DNA from: Flaccisagitta enflata
Taxonomy: Eukaryota; Chaetognatha; Sagittoidea; Aphragmophora
Direction of reading: 5' to 3'
Length of the DNA: 64,000 bases
NCBI GenBank assembly: GCA_965153355.1
Contig: OZ231126.1
Coordinates: forward strand, 57,350,001-57,414,000
Under the pieces are notes generated by a model that made no database searches, was not told the origin of the DNA, and saw nothing but the letters and a program-made list of their open reading frames with translations. Positions 1 to 9,723 of this stretch are shown here, in pieces; position 1 is the stretch's first letter; the number at the start of each line of letters is the position of its first letter. The position numbers were made by a program, and so were the translations under genes.

Positions 1-146
1 CAAAGTGCGACATCAACGCTGATGCTAAAGGCTTGCAACCAAAATTATGCGGTGACGATTTGGACTAAAACTTGTGGACGTTTGAATTTTGTCTGTTGGT
101 TGTTGTCTTTAGAAAAAGTTCTATGATGGAATCGTAAAAGTCATCG

Positions 147-523
147 GACTCGCAATAGTTAACTAACTACAATTTACGCCAGTTAACTAGCTAAAATAGT
201 TAAAATTCTTACCTAATAAAAGGCAAGATTTCAGCAAAACTGTAATTTTTATGATAAAATTCTTGCTGAGATCAATAATTTCAATGTTTATTCTTTTGTT
301 TGTGGCGAAAAATCTTCATGTTTCTATAATAGTGTGTTAAAATCCTATACATTTTTTTTAGTATCAAAAAAGTTACAAAAAGTCGTGTCATCTATGGAGA
401 AAATCGGTGATTTTTCCCTTTATTTCCATAACCGTTTAACTAGTTAATTTCTTCTAGTTAACAATAGGGGTTTTCAGAAATTTTACTAGTTAACTAGCTA
501 GTTAAAGTTGACTATTGCGAGTC
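147..523. mobile_element. MITE-like element with TAGTTAACTAG-rich ends
   Basis: The two ends are inverted repeats. The left end begins GACTCGCAATAGTTAACT and the right end is AGTTGACTATTGCGAGTC. Both arms continue with repeated TTAACTAG palindromes. The 250 bp interior is A/T-rich and has no ORF. This looks like a non-autonomous inverted-repeat transposon; the family is not recognised. The target duplication is not clear. Confidence 0.6.
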
Positions 524-599
524 TTAGCAAAACATTAGGATCACCCAGGCGGTCCAAAATCCGTTTCTTACAAAACAAGTAACCCGGGGTTACAACGAT

Positions 600-2029
600 G
601 CGTCCACATTTGACAGTATGTTTTCCCCCTCATGTGCTCAAAACCCATGTACCCGATCGTTTTTGATTATTTCTATAATATTGCTACCTAGAACTAAAGA
701 GATTTGGGATTTTTGATCCATTTTAGGGACCGCGAGTTCCATTTATTTATCACCACTCCGAGGTGGTTGTGGTGAAAATGTTGAAATTTGGTCACTTTGG
801 GCTAAAAATCGGGCCACTTTGGTTTGGAAATTTGACCTAAAATCTGTGAGATTATGAAACTAGAGCTCAAGAGCTAACCAGTGGTGCAATCCGCATGTTG
901 CCATCATTTTTTGTTAAGATTTGAGAGCTTTTCAAAGATAGAAGGGTATGAGGGTTATTTTACCAATTGAATTTAGTGGTCAATTTTGACATTTTTTACA
1001 ATTTTTGATATATTTCCGCTTTGGATGGACAAATCTGGATGAAATTGGTGACCAAATTGAAGAGTTTTTGATACTCTAGATGAATCTGGTAAAATTTTGG
1101 ATCGATATGACCCTCAAAATTTTTGGGAGACTCTACAAGCAGGCGCTAAAAAGTGATTTTTTTCGCCATTTTGGCTACTCTGGTCAAAAAATTTGGGCAC
1201 CTCTGAGATACAAAATGACAAAAAATCAGTGGGCATATTAAACTTCTGTTCAAGATCTAACCAATGGTGCAATCGGCATGTCAATAGGTTAAAGCATATA
1301 GATTTGGCAAAGCTTCAAAGATCAGTGGGTATGATAAAATGACTTTTTTGGTCATTATGAGCCTAAAAGCTCTGCCAAATCTATATGCTTCAACATAACG
1401 ACATGCCGATTGCACCATTTGTTAGATCTTGAACATTAGTTTAATTTGCCCACTGATTTTTTGTCATTTTCTATCACGGAAGTACCCAAATTTTTTGACC
1501 AAAGTAGCCAAAATGGCGAAAAAAAAATCACTTTTTAGCACCTGCTTCTAGAGTCTCCCAAAAATTTTGAGGGTCATATTGATCAAAAATTTTACCAGAT
1601 TCAGTTAGAGCATCAACAAGGTCATTAGACCTAAGTCGCGTGCGTCAGCACTTTCAAAAAACGTCAGGCAGACAGACAGACAAAGAATTTTCTTTTTCAA
1701 AAAGACATTTTAAAAGGCTAAGTACTCCACAAAGTTGCTTTTCTACCAGTCAGGGACATAAAAACGCTCTAAAAAGCCTTTAAAACAGTTTTGTGACAGA
1801 CCGACCGACCGACCGACCAACCGACGGACCGACCGAAAAGTGGCTTATAGAGTCGCGTAGCACGCGACTAAAAACTCTTCAATTTGGTCACCAATTTCAT
1901 CCAGATTTGGCTATCCAAAGTGGAGATATAACAAAAAATGTAAAAAATGTCAAAATTGACCACCAAATTCAATTGGTAAAATAACCCTCATACCCTTCCA
2001 TCTTTGAAAAGCTCTCAAATCTTAACAAA
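600..2029. repeat. Left part of a large palindrome
   Basis: Three nested arm pairs share a centre near 1352. The inner pair is 1086-1335 with 1372-1610, the middle pair is 910-1068 with 1868-2029, and the outer pair is 600-915 with 12112-12400. The arms are diverged but align over their whole lengths. Arm pairing is broken only by the insertions at 1617-1869 and 2030-12111. No protein is encoded. Confidence 0.8.
1617..1869 (+). mobile_element. H-family element (GTCGCG subtype), 253 bp
   Basis: The left end CAAGGTCATTAGACCT forms an AGGTC/GACCT hairpin and is followed by GTCGCGTGCG. The right end has GACC repeats and the hairpin AGTCGCGTAGCACGCGACT. The element interrupts one arm of the surrounding palindrome. 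The other arm (about 1064-1080) supplies the empty site with five A's, while the filled site has two A's before and five after the element, so the insertion added two A's. Confidence 0.8.
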
Positions 2030-2069
2030 CAAGGCCAACACCTATAAGTCGCGTGCGAGATTTACAGGG

Positions 2070-2275
2070 TAAGAATGACTTAGAATAACTTAGTATGACT
2101 TAGAATGACTTAGAGTGACTTAGAATGACTTAGAATGACTTAAAATGTCCAAAAAGGACTTAAAATGCCTCAAAAACCTAGTGACCAAAAATGACTTAAA
2201 ATAACTTAAAATGACTTAGAATGACGTAAAATGACTTAGAATGACTCAAAATGACTTAGAATAACTATTAATGGC
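2070..2275. repeat. Degenerate 10-bp tandem repeat (AATGACTTAG)
   Basis: About 20 imperfect units of AATGACTTAG/AATGACTTAA form the core next to the left end of the insertion starting at 2030. The same core type is seen in the element at 20979-21330. Confidence 0.8.
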
Positions 2276-2939
2276 TAAAAAGGATTTTGCCTTGACTTGG
2301 GAATACAATTTGGATTGACAAAAGAAGACAAAGCCCTGTGATGGCGGATGGTACGGACGGATGGATCGGACGGACGGACGCACAGTGGACCGTGACCCTG
2401 AAAAATTCAATTGTTATTGTTTTGGGGAGTAGTAAATTACCATAACATTCTCACAGTTTTAAAGAAACGTCATGGAACGTCAAGCCCTAATGAGGAAAAC
2501 AAACCCACGCTACAGTAGCTTTCACTTAGCACTATACCCGTGGGTAGGGGGATCCTCGCGCAAACCTCCGTTCTCTAATGTGGAGTATAAGGCTCTATGC
2601 CATAGTGGTGTGGCAGTGACCAGGAATGTGTCTTTCTAAATGTGTCGCATCACCACAAGGAATAGCCTCATTTCTTCCAAAACGAAATCTCCTTACTGAA
2701 TTCTGAGCAAAATACTTTTTTCGCCTTTTCTTCATTTTTTTTCTCCTTTTTTACAAAGATTGAAAACAACGATGAAAATGAGGTCGGGAACAATGACGAT
2801 GATCACAACCCTAACAACGATGATGCTGAGGGCACAGACGATTATAACTGACATGACTGAGACCGACAGCATATGAATGACCACACATTGAGCGGTTAAA
2901 TCTGGCCCCGTCTTTCTCCCTGTCCATTTTGGGCCTGAT

Positions 2940-2940
<1 letters not shown>
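2276..2940. other. Non-coding stretch without a recognised gene
   Basis: A GGAC-type tract occurs at 2345-2395, corresponding to the usual tetranucleotide core of H elements. Beyond it the sequence is unique, with no convincing coding region or RNA gene. Confidence 0.5.
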
Positions 2941-2980
<40 letters not shown>

Positions 2981-3065
2981 GTCTGTCTGTCTCTCTCGGT
3001 CTCGGTCTCGGTTTCTGTCTCGGTTTCTGTCTCGGTCTCGGTCGCGGCTCTCTCTCTCTCTCTCG
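2941..3065. repeat. Compound (GTCT)n / (CGGTCT)n / (CT)n microsatellite
   Basis: Runs of GTCT at 2946-2994 grade into CGGTCT-type hexamers and then CT repeats. Overlapping ORFs here are low-complexity artefacts. Confidence 0.9.
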
Positions 3066-3295
3066 CTTTCTGTCACACTAGTTGACATTTGAAAGCAAAA
3101 CAAACATACATAACAAATATTTAAAAAAATAACAAACATTCAAAAACATAACAAACTTTCGAAAACAAAACAAACAATCGAAAACAAAGCAAATGTTCAA
3201 AAACAAAACCAACATTAAAAAACATGAGCCTTTTAAAACATAAAAAACACGAAACTAAACATTAACATTAGACGATAAAACATTCGATGTCAAAA

Positions 3296-3306
3296 CACAC
3301 ACACGC

Positions 3307-3374
<68 letters not shown>
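3296..3374. repeat. (CA)n microsatellite
   Basis: An almost pure CA tract of about 78 bp ending in CAAACAAACAAA. Confidence 0.95.
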
Positions 3375-3379
<5 letters not shown>

Positions 3380-3438
3380 AACAAACAAATGAACATAGTC
3401 ATAGACGGAGTTAAGGTGCAGAAAGTTGATTCTTTTTT

Positions 3439-3478
3439 AGGTGCACCAAAGCACGTCTATAACTGGCTGCGTCCATGG
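3439..3478 (-). mobile_element. Fragment of an H element (GGTGC subtype), hairpin end only
   Basis: A T-run is followed by AGGTGCACCAAAGCACGTCT and then CTGGCTGCGTCCATGGGTTGG. This matches the hairpin end of the copies at 18370 and 25890, with mismatches. The distal end is missing. Confidence 0.55.
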
Positions 3479-3544
3479 GTTGGTTGTTGTTGTTGTTATT
3501 TGCCACCAACGTGAATCATTTAAATGGATGATAAAAAGTCCGCT

Positions 3545-3835
3545 ATTTGGTTTTCGATAGAAGGGACCGACGAGATGGATGAGTGGTCGGAGGAGTCCAT
3601 CGTATCGAGCATGGATAATATGTATGACAGGTGGAACAACATTAGGTCGCGTTCCGAGGCTAGTAGGATAGGCAAGTTAGGAGGGTTAGGAGGGGGTAGA
3701 GGTGGGCAAGGGGGGAGGGACAAGACGTCACGGATTTGCTGATCGATTGAAGCGTCCGACGAGATGGAAGAACGGTCGGAGGAATCAGTCGTGTCTACCA
3801 TGGAGAATCAAGGTCACGTTCTGAGGCTAACATAA
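3545..3835. repeat. Two direct copies of a 63-bp unit, 190 bp apart
   Basis: Positions 3553-3615 and 3743-3805 are similar direct repeats in the same reading frame, encoding peptides of the form SIE-x-[TS]-DEM-x-E. They are separated by a G-rich GGLGGG-like stretch and a TGA stop. The frame-preserved similarity could mark a relic of repetitive coding sequence, or could be a simple DNA duplication. The protein is not recognised. Confidence 0.4.
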
Positions 3836-4030
3836 TCGGCGAGTTAGGAGGCGGGGCCGGAGGAGGAGGAGGAGAAGGGGGGTTGGTCGGTTGGTTGGTC
3901 GATAATGTATACTTAGGGCTACAAAATGAAACGTCTTATTCAAAACTAAATTTAGAGACACGCTGAGTGCATTGTCTGGCAATAATAACCCTTTTTAGCC
4001 CAACACTTCAAAAGTAACTTGACTTTGAAA

Positions 4031-4241
4031 CAAGGCCGGATACACGGCTACCCTTGTCACGAGCGGCTACCCTTGTCACGAGCGGACGGGCAAGTGCAGT
4101 GATGGAGAAGATCTCTGGAGTATTTGGTCAGGAGCAGTGAGTTCAAAACGCTCAAAAACGCCGAAAAGTAAAATGAGGACCAACCAACAGATGGACGGAT
4201 GGACGGACAAAGCGGGGTGTTGAGTCGCATAGCACGCGACT
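4031..4241 (+). mobile_element. H-family element, 211 bp
   Basis: Begins CAAGGCCGGATACACGGC (GGCCG/CGGCC hairpin) and ends GGACAAAGCGGGGTGTTG plus hairpin AGTCGCATAGCACGCGACT and AAAAA. The stem carries one A/C mismatch. The left half-copy region is degenerate and duplicated (CCCTTGTCACGAGCGG twice). Confidence 0.75.
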
Positions 4242-4265
4242 AAAAATATACAAAAAAATCACTCA

Positions 4266-4278
4266 CTACAACAACAGC

Positions 4279-4366
<88 letters not shown>
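4266..4366. repeat. (CAA)n microsatellite
   Basis: About 33 CAA units, lying directly after the H element that ends at 4241. Confidence 0.95.
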
Positions 4367-4375
4367 GCAACGTTA

Positions 4376-4470
4376 CTACCCGGAAACGTTGAACGAGCCT
4401 GTGAGCGGAGTGAGCGGTGCGAGCAAACGAACGTAGTGAGCGACCGAGTGGCCCGTTTAAAATGCAATTG
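4376..4470. repeat. Dispersed repeat with GAGTGAGCG motifs (family C), partial
   Basis: GAGCGGAGTGAGCGGTGCGAGC and AACGAACGTAGTGAGCGACCGAG-type motifs recur at 30200-30350 and, inverted, at 6502-6660. This is a family of short dispersed repeats of unknown class. Confidence 0.55.
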
Positions 4471-4650
4471 TCATGTGTCCGTCAGTCTTTCAAATCTACC
4501 ACAGATGGATTTACCACAGATAAATAGTAAAGAGTGATACACTGCTACCCTAGTCACGTCCGGGTGGACAGGAGCAGTGCTGGAGAAGGTCACAAGGGCA
4601 TCTGGACAGGAGCCGTATGCTCAAAAAGCTCAAAAACGCCAAAAAAGTAA

Positions 4651-4970
4651 TACCGTATTTCCTGTAATTAGCGCCCCGGGCGCTTTTGAAATTGAAATGC
4701 AACATAGTCATTTTTTACCTTCAATTAGCGCCCCCCTTTTCACTTATACATTGATGATTTTTTTCTAAAACTTATTCTTTTTCAGCAATTTAGTGCAGTA
4801 AAACACTGAAAAAAGAATATTATGCTGCATTGCATGCTATTTTAATTTGATTTTTGCTAAATCACCCTAACTTCATTCAAAAATTGTTTTTGTCATCAGC
4901 TCATTCTTTCATGAAAAAAAAGGGATGGGGCGCTAATTAAAGGGGGGCGATAAATGCAGGAAATACGGTA
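4651..4970. mobile_element. TA-flanked MITE (CCGTATTTCC ends), 320 bp
   Basis: The ends are TACCGTATTTCCTGTAATTA and its inverse GGAAATACGGTA, so the inverted repeat CCGTATTTCC sits between TA dinucleotides, as in Tc1/mariner-type insertions. GGGCGCTAATTA motifs lie inside both ends. The interior is A/T-rich and non-coding. A second copy at 23574-23925 has an empty allele in block B, supporting mobility. Confidence 0.8.
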
Positions 4971-5033
4971 GTCGCAAAAGCGTTACATGGTCAGCGGTAC
5001 CCGTGCCCTGCCTAAGTAGGTTGAAGGGGAAGC

Positions 5034-5540
5034 AGGGCAGCGACCCCAAAGTGGTCAATGACCTATGCTTTCACACCTATGGGGAATTTTCTCCTTCTCC
5101 TCCGTCCATCTGTCCATCCGTCAGTCCGTTCGCCCCCCCATCCCCAGTCTCGAGGCTCAAATCCCAGTCCCAAGACCCAAATCCAAGCCTAGTGGCCAAA
5201 ATCCTAGCCTCAAGGCCCTAATCCTAGCCTAGAGGCCCAAATTCTAGCCTGGAGGCTGGAATCTGGGTCTCTTGGCTGGGATTTTGGCCTGAAGGCTTGG
5301 ATTTGGGCCTCCGGGCTAGGATTTGGGCCTCCAGGCTAGAATTTGGGCATCCAGGCTAGGATTTAGGCCTTGAGGCTAGCATTTGGGCCATGAGGCTGGA
5401 ATTTGGGTCTTGGGACTGGGATTTGAGCCTCAAGCCTGGGGGGGGGATGGACGGAAGGATGGATGGAGGAGAGGGAGAAAATTCCCCATGTGTGTGAAAG
5501 CATAGGTCATCGACCCCTTCTGAGCCGCGGCTTGTAAAGG
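5034..5540. repeat. Palindromic repeat with 22-bp GGCCTNNAGGCTAGGATTTG core (family P)
   Basis: The left arm (GGGCAGCGACCCC, then ATGACCTATGCTTTCACAC and TCTCCTTCTCCTCC) is mirrored at 5455-5537. Between them, tandem ~22-bp units change orientation near 5250. Related copies occur at 44200-44400, 44970-45340, 46690-47060 and 49982-50180, with fragments at 8325 and 51690. Confidence 0.75.
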
Positions 5541-5723
5541 GGACCAACTGACCAACCAACCAACCAACCAACCAACCAACCAACCAACCAACCAACCGAC
5601 CAACCGACCGACCAACAGACCGACATAGTAGGGTGTAGAGTCGCGTAGCACGCGACTAAAAATAGAGTTTTGAAATTTTTGACTGGTGCGATCTATGCTA
5701 GACTTGATTAAGGATAGAACAAA

Positions 5724-5875
5724 CAAGGCCGGATACACGGCCATCAGTTGCGGACCGGTGGGCAGGGGCGGATATGCGTGTATTTACACTTTTCGACTCA
5801 TGTCCACGGACCGACCAATCAACCGACTAACGGACGGACGGACAAAGCCTCTTATAGAGTTGCGTGTCCGCAACT
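5724..5875 (+). mobile_element. H-family element (GTTGCG subtype), 152 bp
   Basis: Left end CAAGGCCGGATACACGGCC, then GTTGCGGACCGG. The right end is GGACAAAGCCTCTTATAG plus hairpin AGTTGCGTGTCCGCAACT. Both the stem and the left half-copy carry GTTGCG instead of GTCGCG. Confidence 0.85.
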
Positions 5876-6336
5876 AAGAATAATCGATCAGCCTCAATGA
5901 CGCCCATTTTCAATTTAACTTACCGGCCGAAAACATTTGAAAATGTCAAGATTTCTTTGTTAATTTTCTTCCTTTGTTAATTTTCTTTCTTTGTTATCTT
6001 TTTTTTTTTTTTTTTTGTTGATTTTTCAAAACACAGTAATTAAAGTATGTATCAATTGCTACGAATTTGTACCAAGATTAGAATTCTTACTCCGAAGACG
6101 GGACATTTCCTTGAAATTAGACAAATAATGAGTCTTTAATCTTATTCAAACCAACAAGCCTCAAGTTCAACCTGTCCGTCTGTCTTTTGATCAGTCTTAT
6201 CATGTCACCGCTCAAGTTGCTACACCGGCTTGTCAGTCTGTCAGTCTCACTTTTTTTGGGGTATTTATGGTCGCTTAGTTTACAAAGAACCGCCGCTAGG
6301 GGGGGGGTGTTTCTAGTCAGAGACATTCGCGTTTTT
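5876..6336. other. Non-coding spacer
   Basis: A/T-rich, with a T-run at 5999-6016. No gene or repeat family is recognised. Confidence 0.4.
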
Positions 6337-6501
6337 AGTTGCGGACACGCAACTGTATAAAAGGCTTTGTCCATCCGTTGGTCCATTGGTCCATCGATCC
6401 GTCAGTCCGTCCATCCATAATGATCTAGTCGAAAAGTGGGTAAACGCGCATTTCCGCCCCTGTCCACCCGTCCGCAAGTGGTGGCCGTGTATCCGGCCTT
6501 G
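6337..6501 (-). mobile_element. H-family element (GTTGCG subtype), 165 bp
   Basis: Begins with AGTTGCGGACACGCAACT after a T-run and ends GGCCGTGTATCCGGCCTTG. It contains GTCC/GGTCC repeats, and CCCGTCCGCAAG near the distal end is the inverted half-copy (CTTGCGGAC). It is a reverse-orientation relative of 5724-5875. Confidence 0.85.
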
Positions 6502-6735
6502 TTAACAGGCCTCTCGGTCGCTCGCTACGTTTGTTCGCTACAACGCTCACGCTGCTCACTCGCTACGCAGGGCTTTGCTTCACTATGCTCACTATGCTCA
6601 CTTTGCTCACTCACTCTGTTCACGGGCTCGCTCACTCACTTCGCTCACTCCCTTGTGGGACAGGTGAATGCATAAATATGTGTTCATGCTGTAAACATGT
6701 TCAATGGGAACAAACGCGTTTTTCTTCTTCACTAG
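6502..6735. repeat. Dispersed repeat with GCTCACTCGCT motifs (family C)
   Basis: Follows the H element directly. It contains CGGTCGCTCGCTACGTTTGTTCGC and tandem CTCACTTTGCTCACT-type units, and ends near AACGCGTTTTTC with ACTAGAAATG. The same end motifs are seen, in the other orientation, at 30110-30371. Confidence 0.5.
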
Positions 6736-6754
6736 AAATGACTTATTTCGACAA

Positions 6755-7459
6755 TTAAGACGGGACCAGGCTGTGTGTGTGTGTGTGTGTGAGCTTCTGA
6801 GATTTTTGACGGAGAGTTGGGCCGTACTGCAATTTCAGATAAGCAATGAAATCAACCCAGTCCTGGGCTGTGTTGGAGCCATAAAGGTAAGCATCAATTT
6901 GAGGATCCAGCTTCACTTGGAAGATGGACTCCATCCAAGCGAATTTGTCTTTGGGGTCTATCACACCTGCACGGCAGTAGGCGGCCTCCACCCGACGAAT
7001 CCAGATGAGGACATTTTTATTGTCAAACTGTGGAAGATCTGGTTTCTTTTTGGGCGCCGAAGTAACTGTGAGGGGCCGTCCTTGAGTTGAAAGAGAGTTG
7101 AAAGCGGCCGTGAGATCATTAAGATTTTGCTGGGTTCTTTCCAACTGACGTTGGGATTCTTGCAGTTGTGCAGCTGCTGCGTTTTGGAATTCGTTTCCGG
7201 TCTCAATCTGCTTAGCCTGCCTTTCAGCTAGAGCTTGCAGTTGCAAGAACTTTTCCTCCGTAAATTCCTTTCTTTGCTGAGATGCTGCAGTTGTGGCGTT
7301 ATCGTCGCCTAAATCCATTCGAAGCATTGGTGAAGGATGAGGGGGAGATGCTAAGAGCTGATCTAGAAATTGATCTGTGTTGTTAGGCAGCGTTGGCATT
7401 GGACGGTAAGGAGTGAAAATGGCGTCAGGAACATGGAGGTGGTCTTCTTGGCCACTCAT
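6755..7459 (-). pseudogene. Truncated Ty3/gypsy-like gag fragment
   Basis: A minus-strand ORF of about 234 codons starts at ATG 7459 (MSGQEDH). It has a proline-rich N-terminus, then a predicted coiled coil rich in Q/E (about residues 60-125, e.g. FLQLQALAERQAKQ), a KKKPDLPQFD motif, and a capsid-like segment with WIRRVEAAY, then KDKFAWMES, then WVDFIAYLKLQYG. This resembles the gag N-terminal region of invertebrate gypsy-type LTR retrotransposons; family assignment is by motif recall. The frame runs into a (GT)n tract at 6775-6791 and stops. No zinc knuckle, protease or reverse transcriptase follows, so this is a broken remnant. Confidence 0.6.
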
Positions 7460-7516
7460 TTGCGGTTGAAGGCAGTACAATGTTGTTGTAGTTTTTCTCT
7501 GCCGAACTTAAGTTAA

Positions 7517-7760
7517 CTTCAAGCGGTAATATCTCCGAAACCGCTCGACCGATTTTGATGAAATTTCGCGTGGAGTTGCCCCTGGTCAGGGTCTACTTGC
7601 TGGATCAGAGATCGTCTTCCTTTTACTCGTTAAAAAAACGTAGAGGTGGTTCGAAATCGCTAATTCAAGCTTTTCCCTGGCGAACTTTATTCAACTTCAA
7701 GCGCCAATATCTCCGGAACCACTCGACCGATTTTGATGAAATTTCGCGTGGGGTTGCTGT
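7517..7760. repeat. Direct repeats upstream of the gag fragment
   Basis: Two roughly 75-bp copies (about 7504-7578 and 7680-7757) share ATATCTCCG, then ACCGATTTTGATGAAATTTC, and are about 180 bp apart. They lie 5' of the gag ATG and may be leader or LTR-proximal sequence. No complete LTR pair was identified. Confidence 0.6.
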
Positions 7761-7780
7761 AAAAATTACAGCTTCATCGG

Positions 7781-7872
<92 letters not shown>
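7781..7872. repeat. (TG)n microsatellite
   Basis: A pure TG tract of about 90 bp. Confidence 0.97.
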
Positions 7873-8154
7873 CCTACGTCCGGTTTCAAAAACAACCCAA
7901 CGTTCCAACCGCCAATTTCGTGATTGCGCCGCACCGCAGTCAGGAATTATCGTGATTGTTATGGAAATACCGATTTAGCCGTTCAGCATACGGCAGCTCT
8001 CGCCGACCGTAAAAAGTCGTAAGAGTGGATTTCTTTTTTTTTCTTTTTAGATTTTTCATTTTTTATTTTATTAAATGTATGTTTTACGTGTCCTGGTTAT
8101 CTTTAATTCAAAAGTCACCCTAATTTTTCTGTTTTTTTTTTCTTGTTGCTTGTT

Positions 8155-8345
8155 GCTTGCGGATGGGCGGGGGCAATGGAGAAAGTCACTGGGGCATTTA
8201 GGTGGGAGCGGTGAGCTCAAAAAGCTAATAATCGCAGAAAAAGTAACAAGTCATCCACATCGCACATGGTCAGCGGTACCTGATGCCCTCCTTGGAATGA
8301 TCTGCTAATTCAATAGTGCGAGCAGGGCAGCGGCCCCAAAGGGCA
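8155..8345. mobile_element. Fragments of an H element body and of family P
   Basis: TTGCGGATGGGCGGGGGCA and GGAGCGGTGAGCTCAAAAA match H-element bodies. They are followed by a CATGGTCAGCGGTACC segment and GGGCAGCGGCCCCAAAGG, which recur near 4985-5040 and 44640-44800. No termini were found. Confidence 0.5.
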
Positions 8346-8376
8346 CAGGGGTGAATTTCCAGATGTCCTAAGAGTG

Positions 8377-8539
<163 letters not shown>

Positions 8540-8657
8540 TGCGGGCGTGCATGTTGAGAGGTGGGGAAAAAAAAGAATGGAAGTTTTGAATAACCTCCGC
8601 ATATGCGCTTTTCTTTCAGGTCTGACAAATTGCGGAATCTGAGTGACAACAGGTCCC

Positions 8658-8660
<3 letters not shown>

Positions 8661-8736
<76 letters not shown>
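8661..8736. repeat. (TC)n microsatellite
   Basis: About 75 bp of pure TC, followed by GTC/ATC triplet repeats to about 8830. Confidence 0.95.
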
Positions 8737-8740
<4 letters not shown>

Positions 8741-8889
8741 CTCCCTCATCGTCATCGTCGTTGTCATCGTCTTCGTCGTCGTGGTTGTGATCTTAGTCGT
8801 TGTGGTCTTCCTTATCATCGTAATCAGCGAGATCATTTAAAAACAAAAATCATGTACATATAACTTTCTTTCTTTCTCTGTTTATTTTT

Positions 8890-9001
8890 AGTCGCGGACA
8901 CGCGACTCTATGAGCCACTTTTTGGTTGGTCCGTCGGTCTGTTGGTCCGTCCGTAACAAAGTCACCCGTCCGCGACTAATGCTGCCATGTATACGGCCTA
9001 G
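8890..9001 (-). mobile_element. H-family element (GTCGCGGAC subtype), 112 bp
   Basis: Begins AGTCGCGGACACGCGACT and ends CATGTATACGGCCTAG. The distal half-copy, read on the minus strand, is AGTCGCGGAC, identical to the first ten bases of its own hairpin. It is one of the shortest complete copies. Confidence 0.85.
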
Positions 9002-9039
9002 TTTCTTTCTCTGTTTCTTCTTTTTGTTATTTGTTTCTT

Positions 9040-9164
9040 TTTTACTTTTTGTTTGTTTGTTTTTTTTTTCTTAGTATCTTTTTTTTGTTTGTTTGTTTGT
9101 TTGTTTGTTTGTTTGTGTGTGTGTTTGTTTGTTTGTTTGTGTTTGTTTGTTTGTTTGTTTGTTA

Positions 9165-9200
<36 letters not shown>

Positions 9201-9290
9201 TTTTGTTTTGTCGTTCTCTCTTTATTTCTTTCTTTCTGTTGCTCTCTCGTTCTTTTGTTCTTTCTTTCTTTCTTTCTTTCTTTCTCTTTT
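9040..9290. repeat. (TTTG)n and (TTTC)n pyrimidine-rich microsatellites
   Basis: TTTG repeats to about 9163, then TTTC repeats at 9165-9200 and 9258-9285. The long T-rich ORFs here are compositional. Confidence 0.9.
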
Positions 9291-9299
9291 GAGTCATAG

Positions 9300-9723
9300 A
9301 CTAGAGACTCTATACAACCTAGGAAATAAGTCTACGTTCAGTCAGTCCATCACGCTCGAGTGAAAAATCACAGAAAATGCTTAAAATGACATGAGAATTC
9401 ATCTTGTTAATCATTTATACTACTCATCAAATCATATTCAACTTTGTTTGCATAAAGTTGTAGTCATGAAATCTTAAATAAAAGGGGAAATCTTTAGAAT
9501 GCGTTTGGCATTTCTCATGGGAAACCAGATCAAATTTCTGATGGTAATATCAGATGTCATGAAACCACGTGAAATTTATGTGATAAATGATGGTTGTGAT
9601 GCTTTTGGGTTTGTCATGAAGGAAAAAGTATTTATTCAGAGCTGCAAATAGAAGAAAACATGGAATGTGGAGGTGGGAGGGACGTTGACCGGCGATTTGG
9701 CCTATTAGAAAGAAAACTAGGTA
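9300..9723. other. Non-coding spacer before the minisatellite
   Basis: No gene or known repeat is visible in this A/T-rich stretch. Confidence 0.4.

Larger units (their letters stand above)
4530..5657 (+). mobile_element. H-family element split by a MITE and a palindromic repeat
   Basis: The degenerate left part (about 4530-4650) matches the body of the copy at 4031, including the GGAGCAGTG and AAAAACGCC motifs. It stops at the MITE 4651-4970 and the palindrome 5034-5540. It resumes with ACCAACC repeats (5539-5602) and ends with hairpin AGTCGCGTAGCACGCGACT at 5639-5657. This is a stack of at least three insertions. Confidence 0.6.

Noticed and set aside
2732-3139. Arg/Asp-rich ORF on the minus strand resembling an RD-repeat protein
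   Set aside because: The RD/TD repeats are translations of GTCT and CGGTCT microsatellites and no flanking domain is present.
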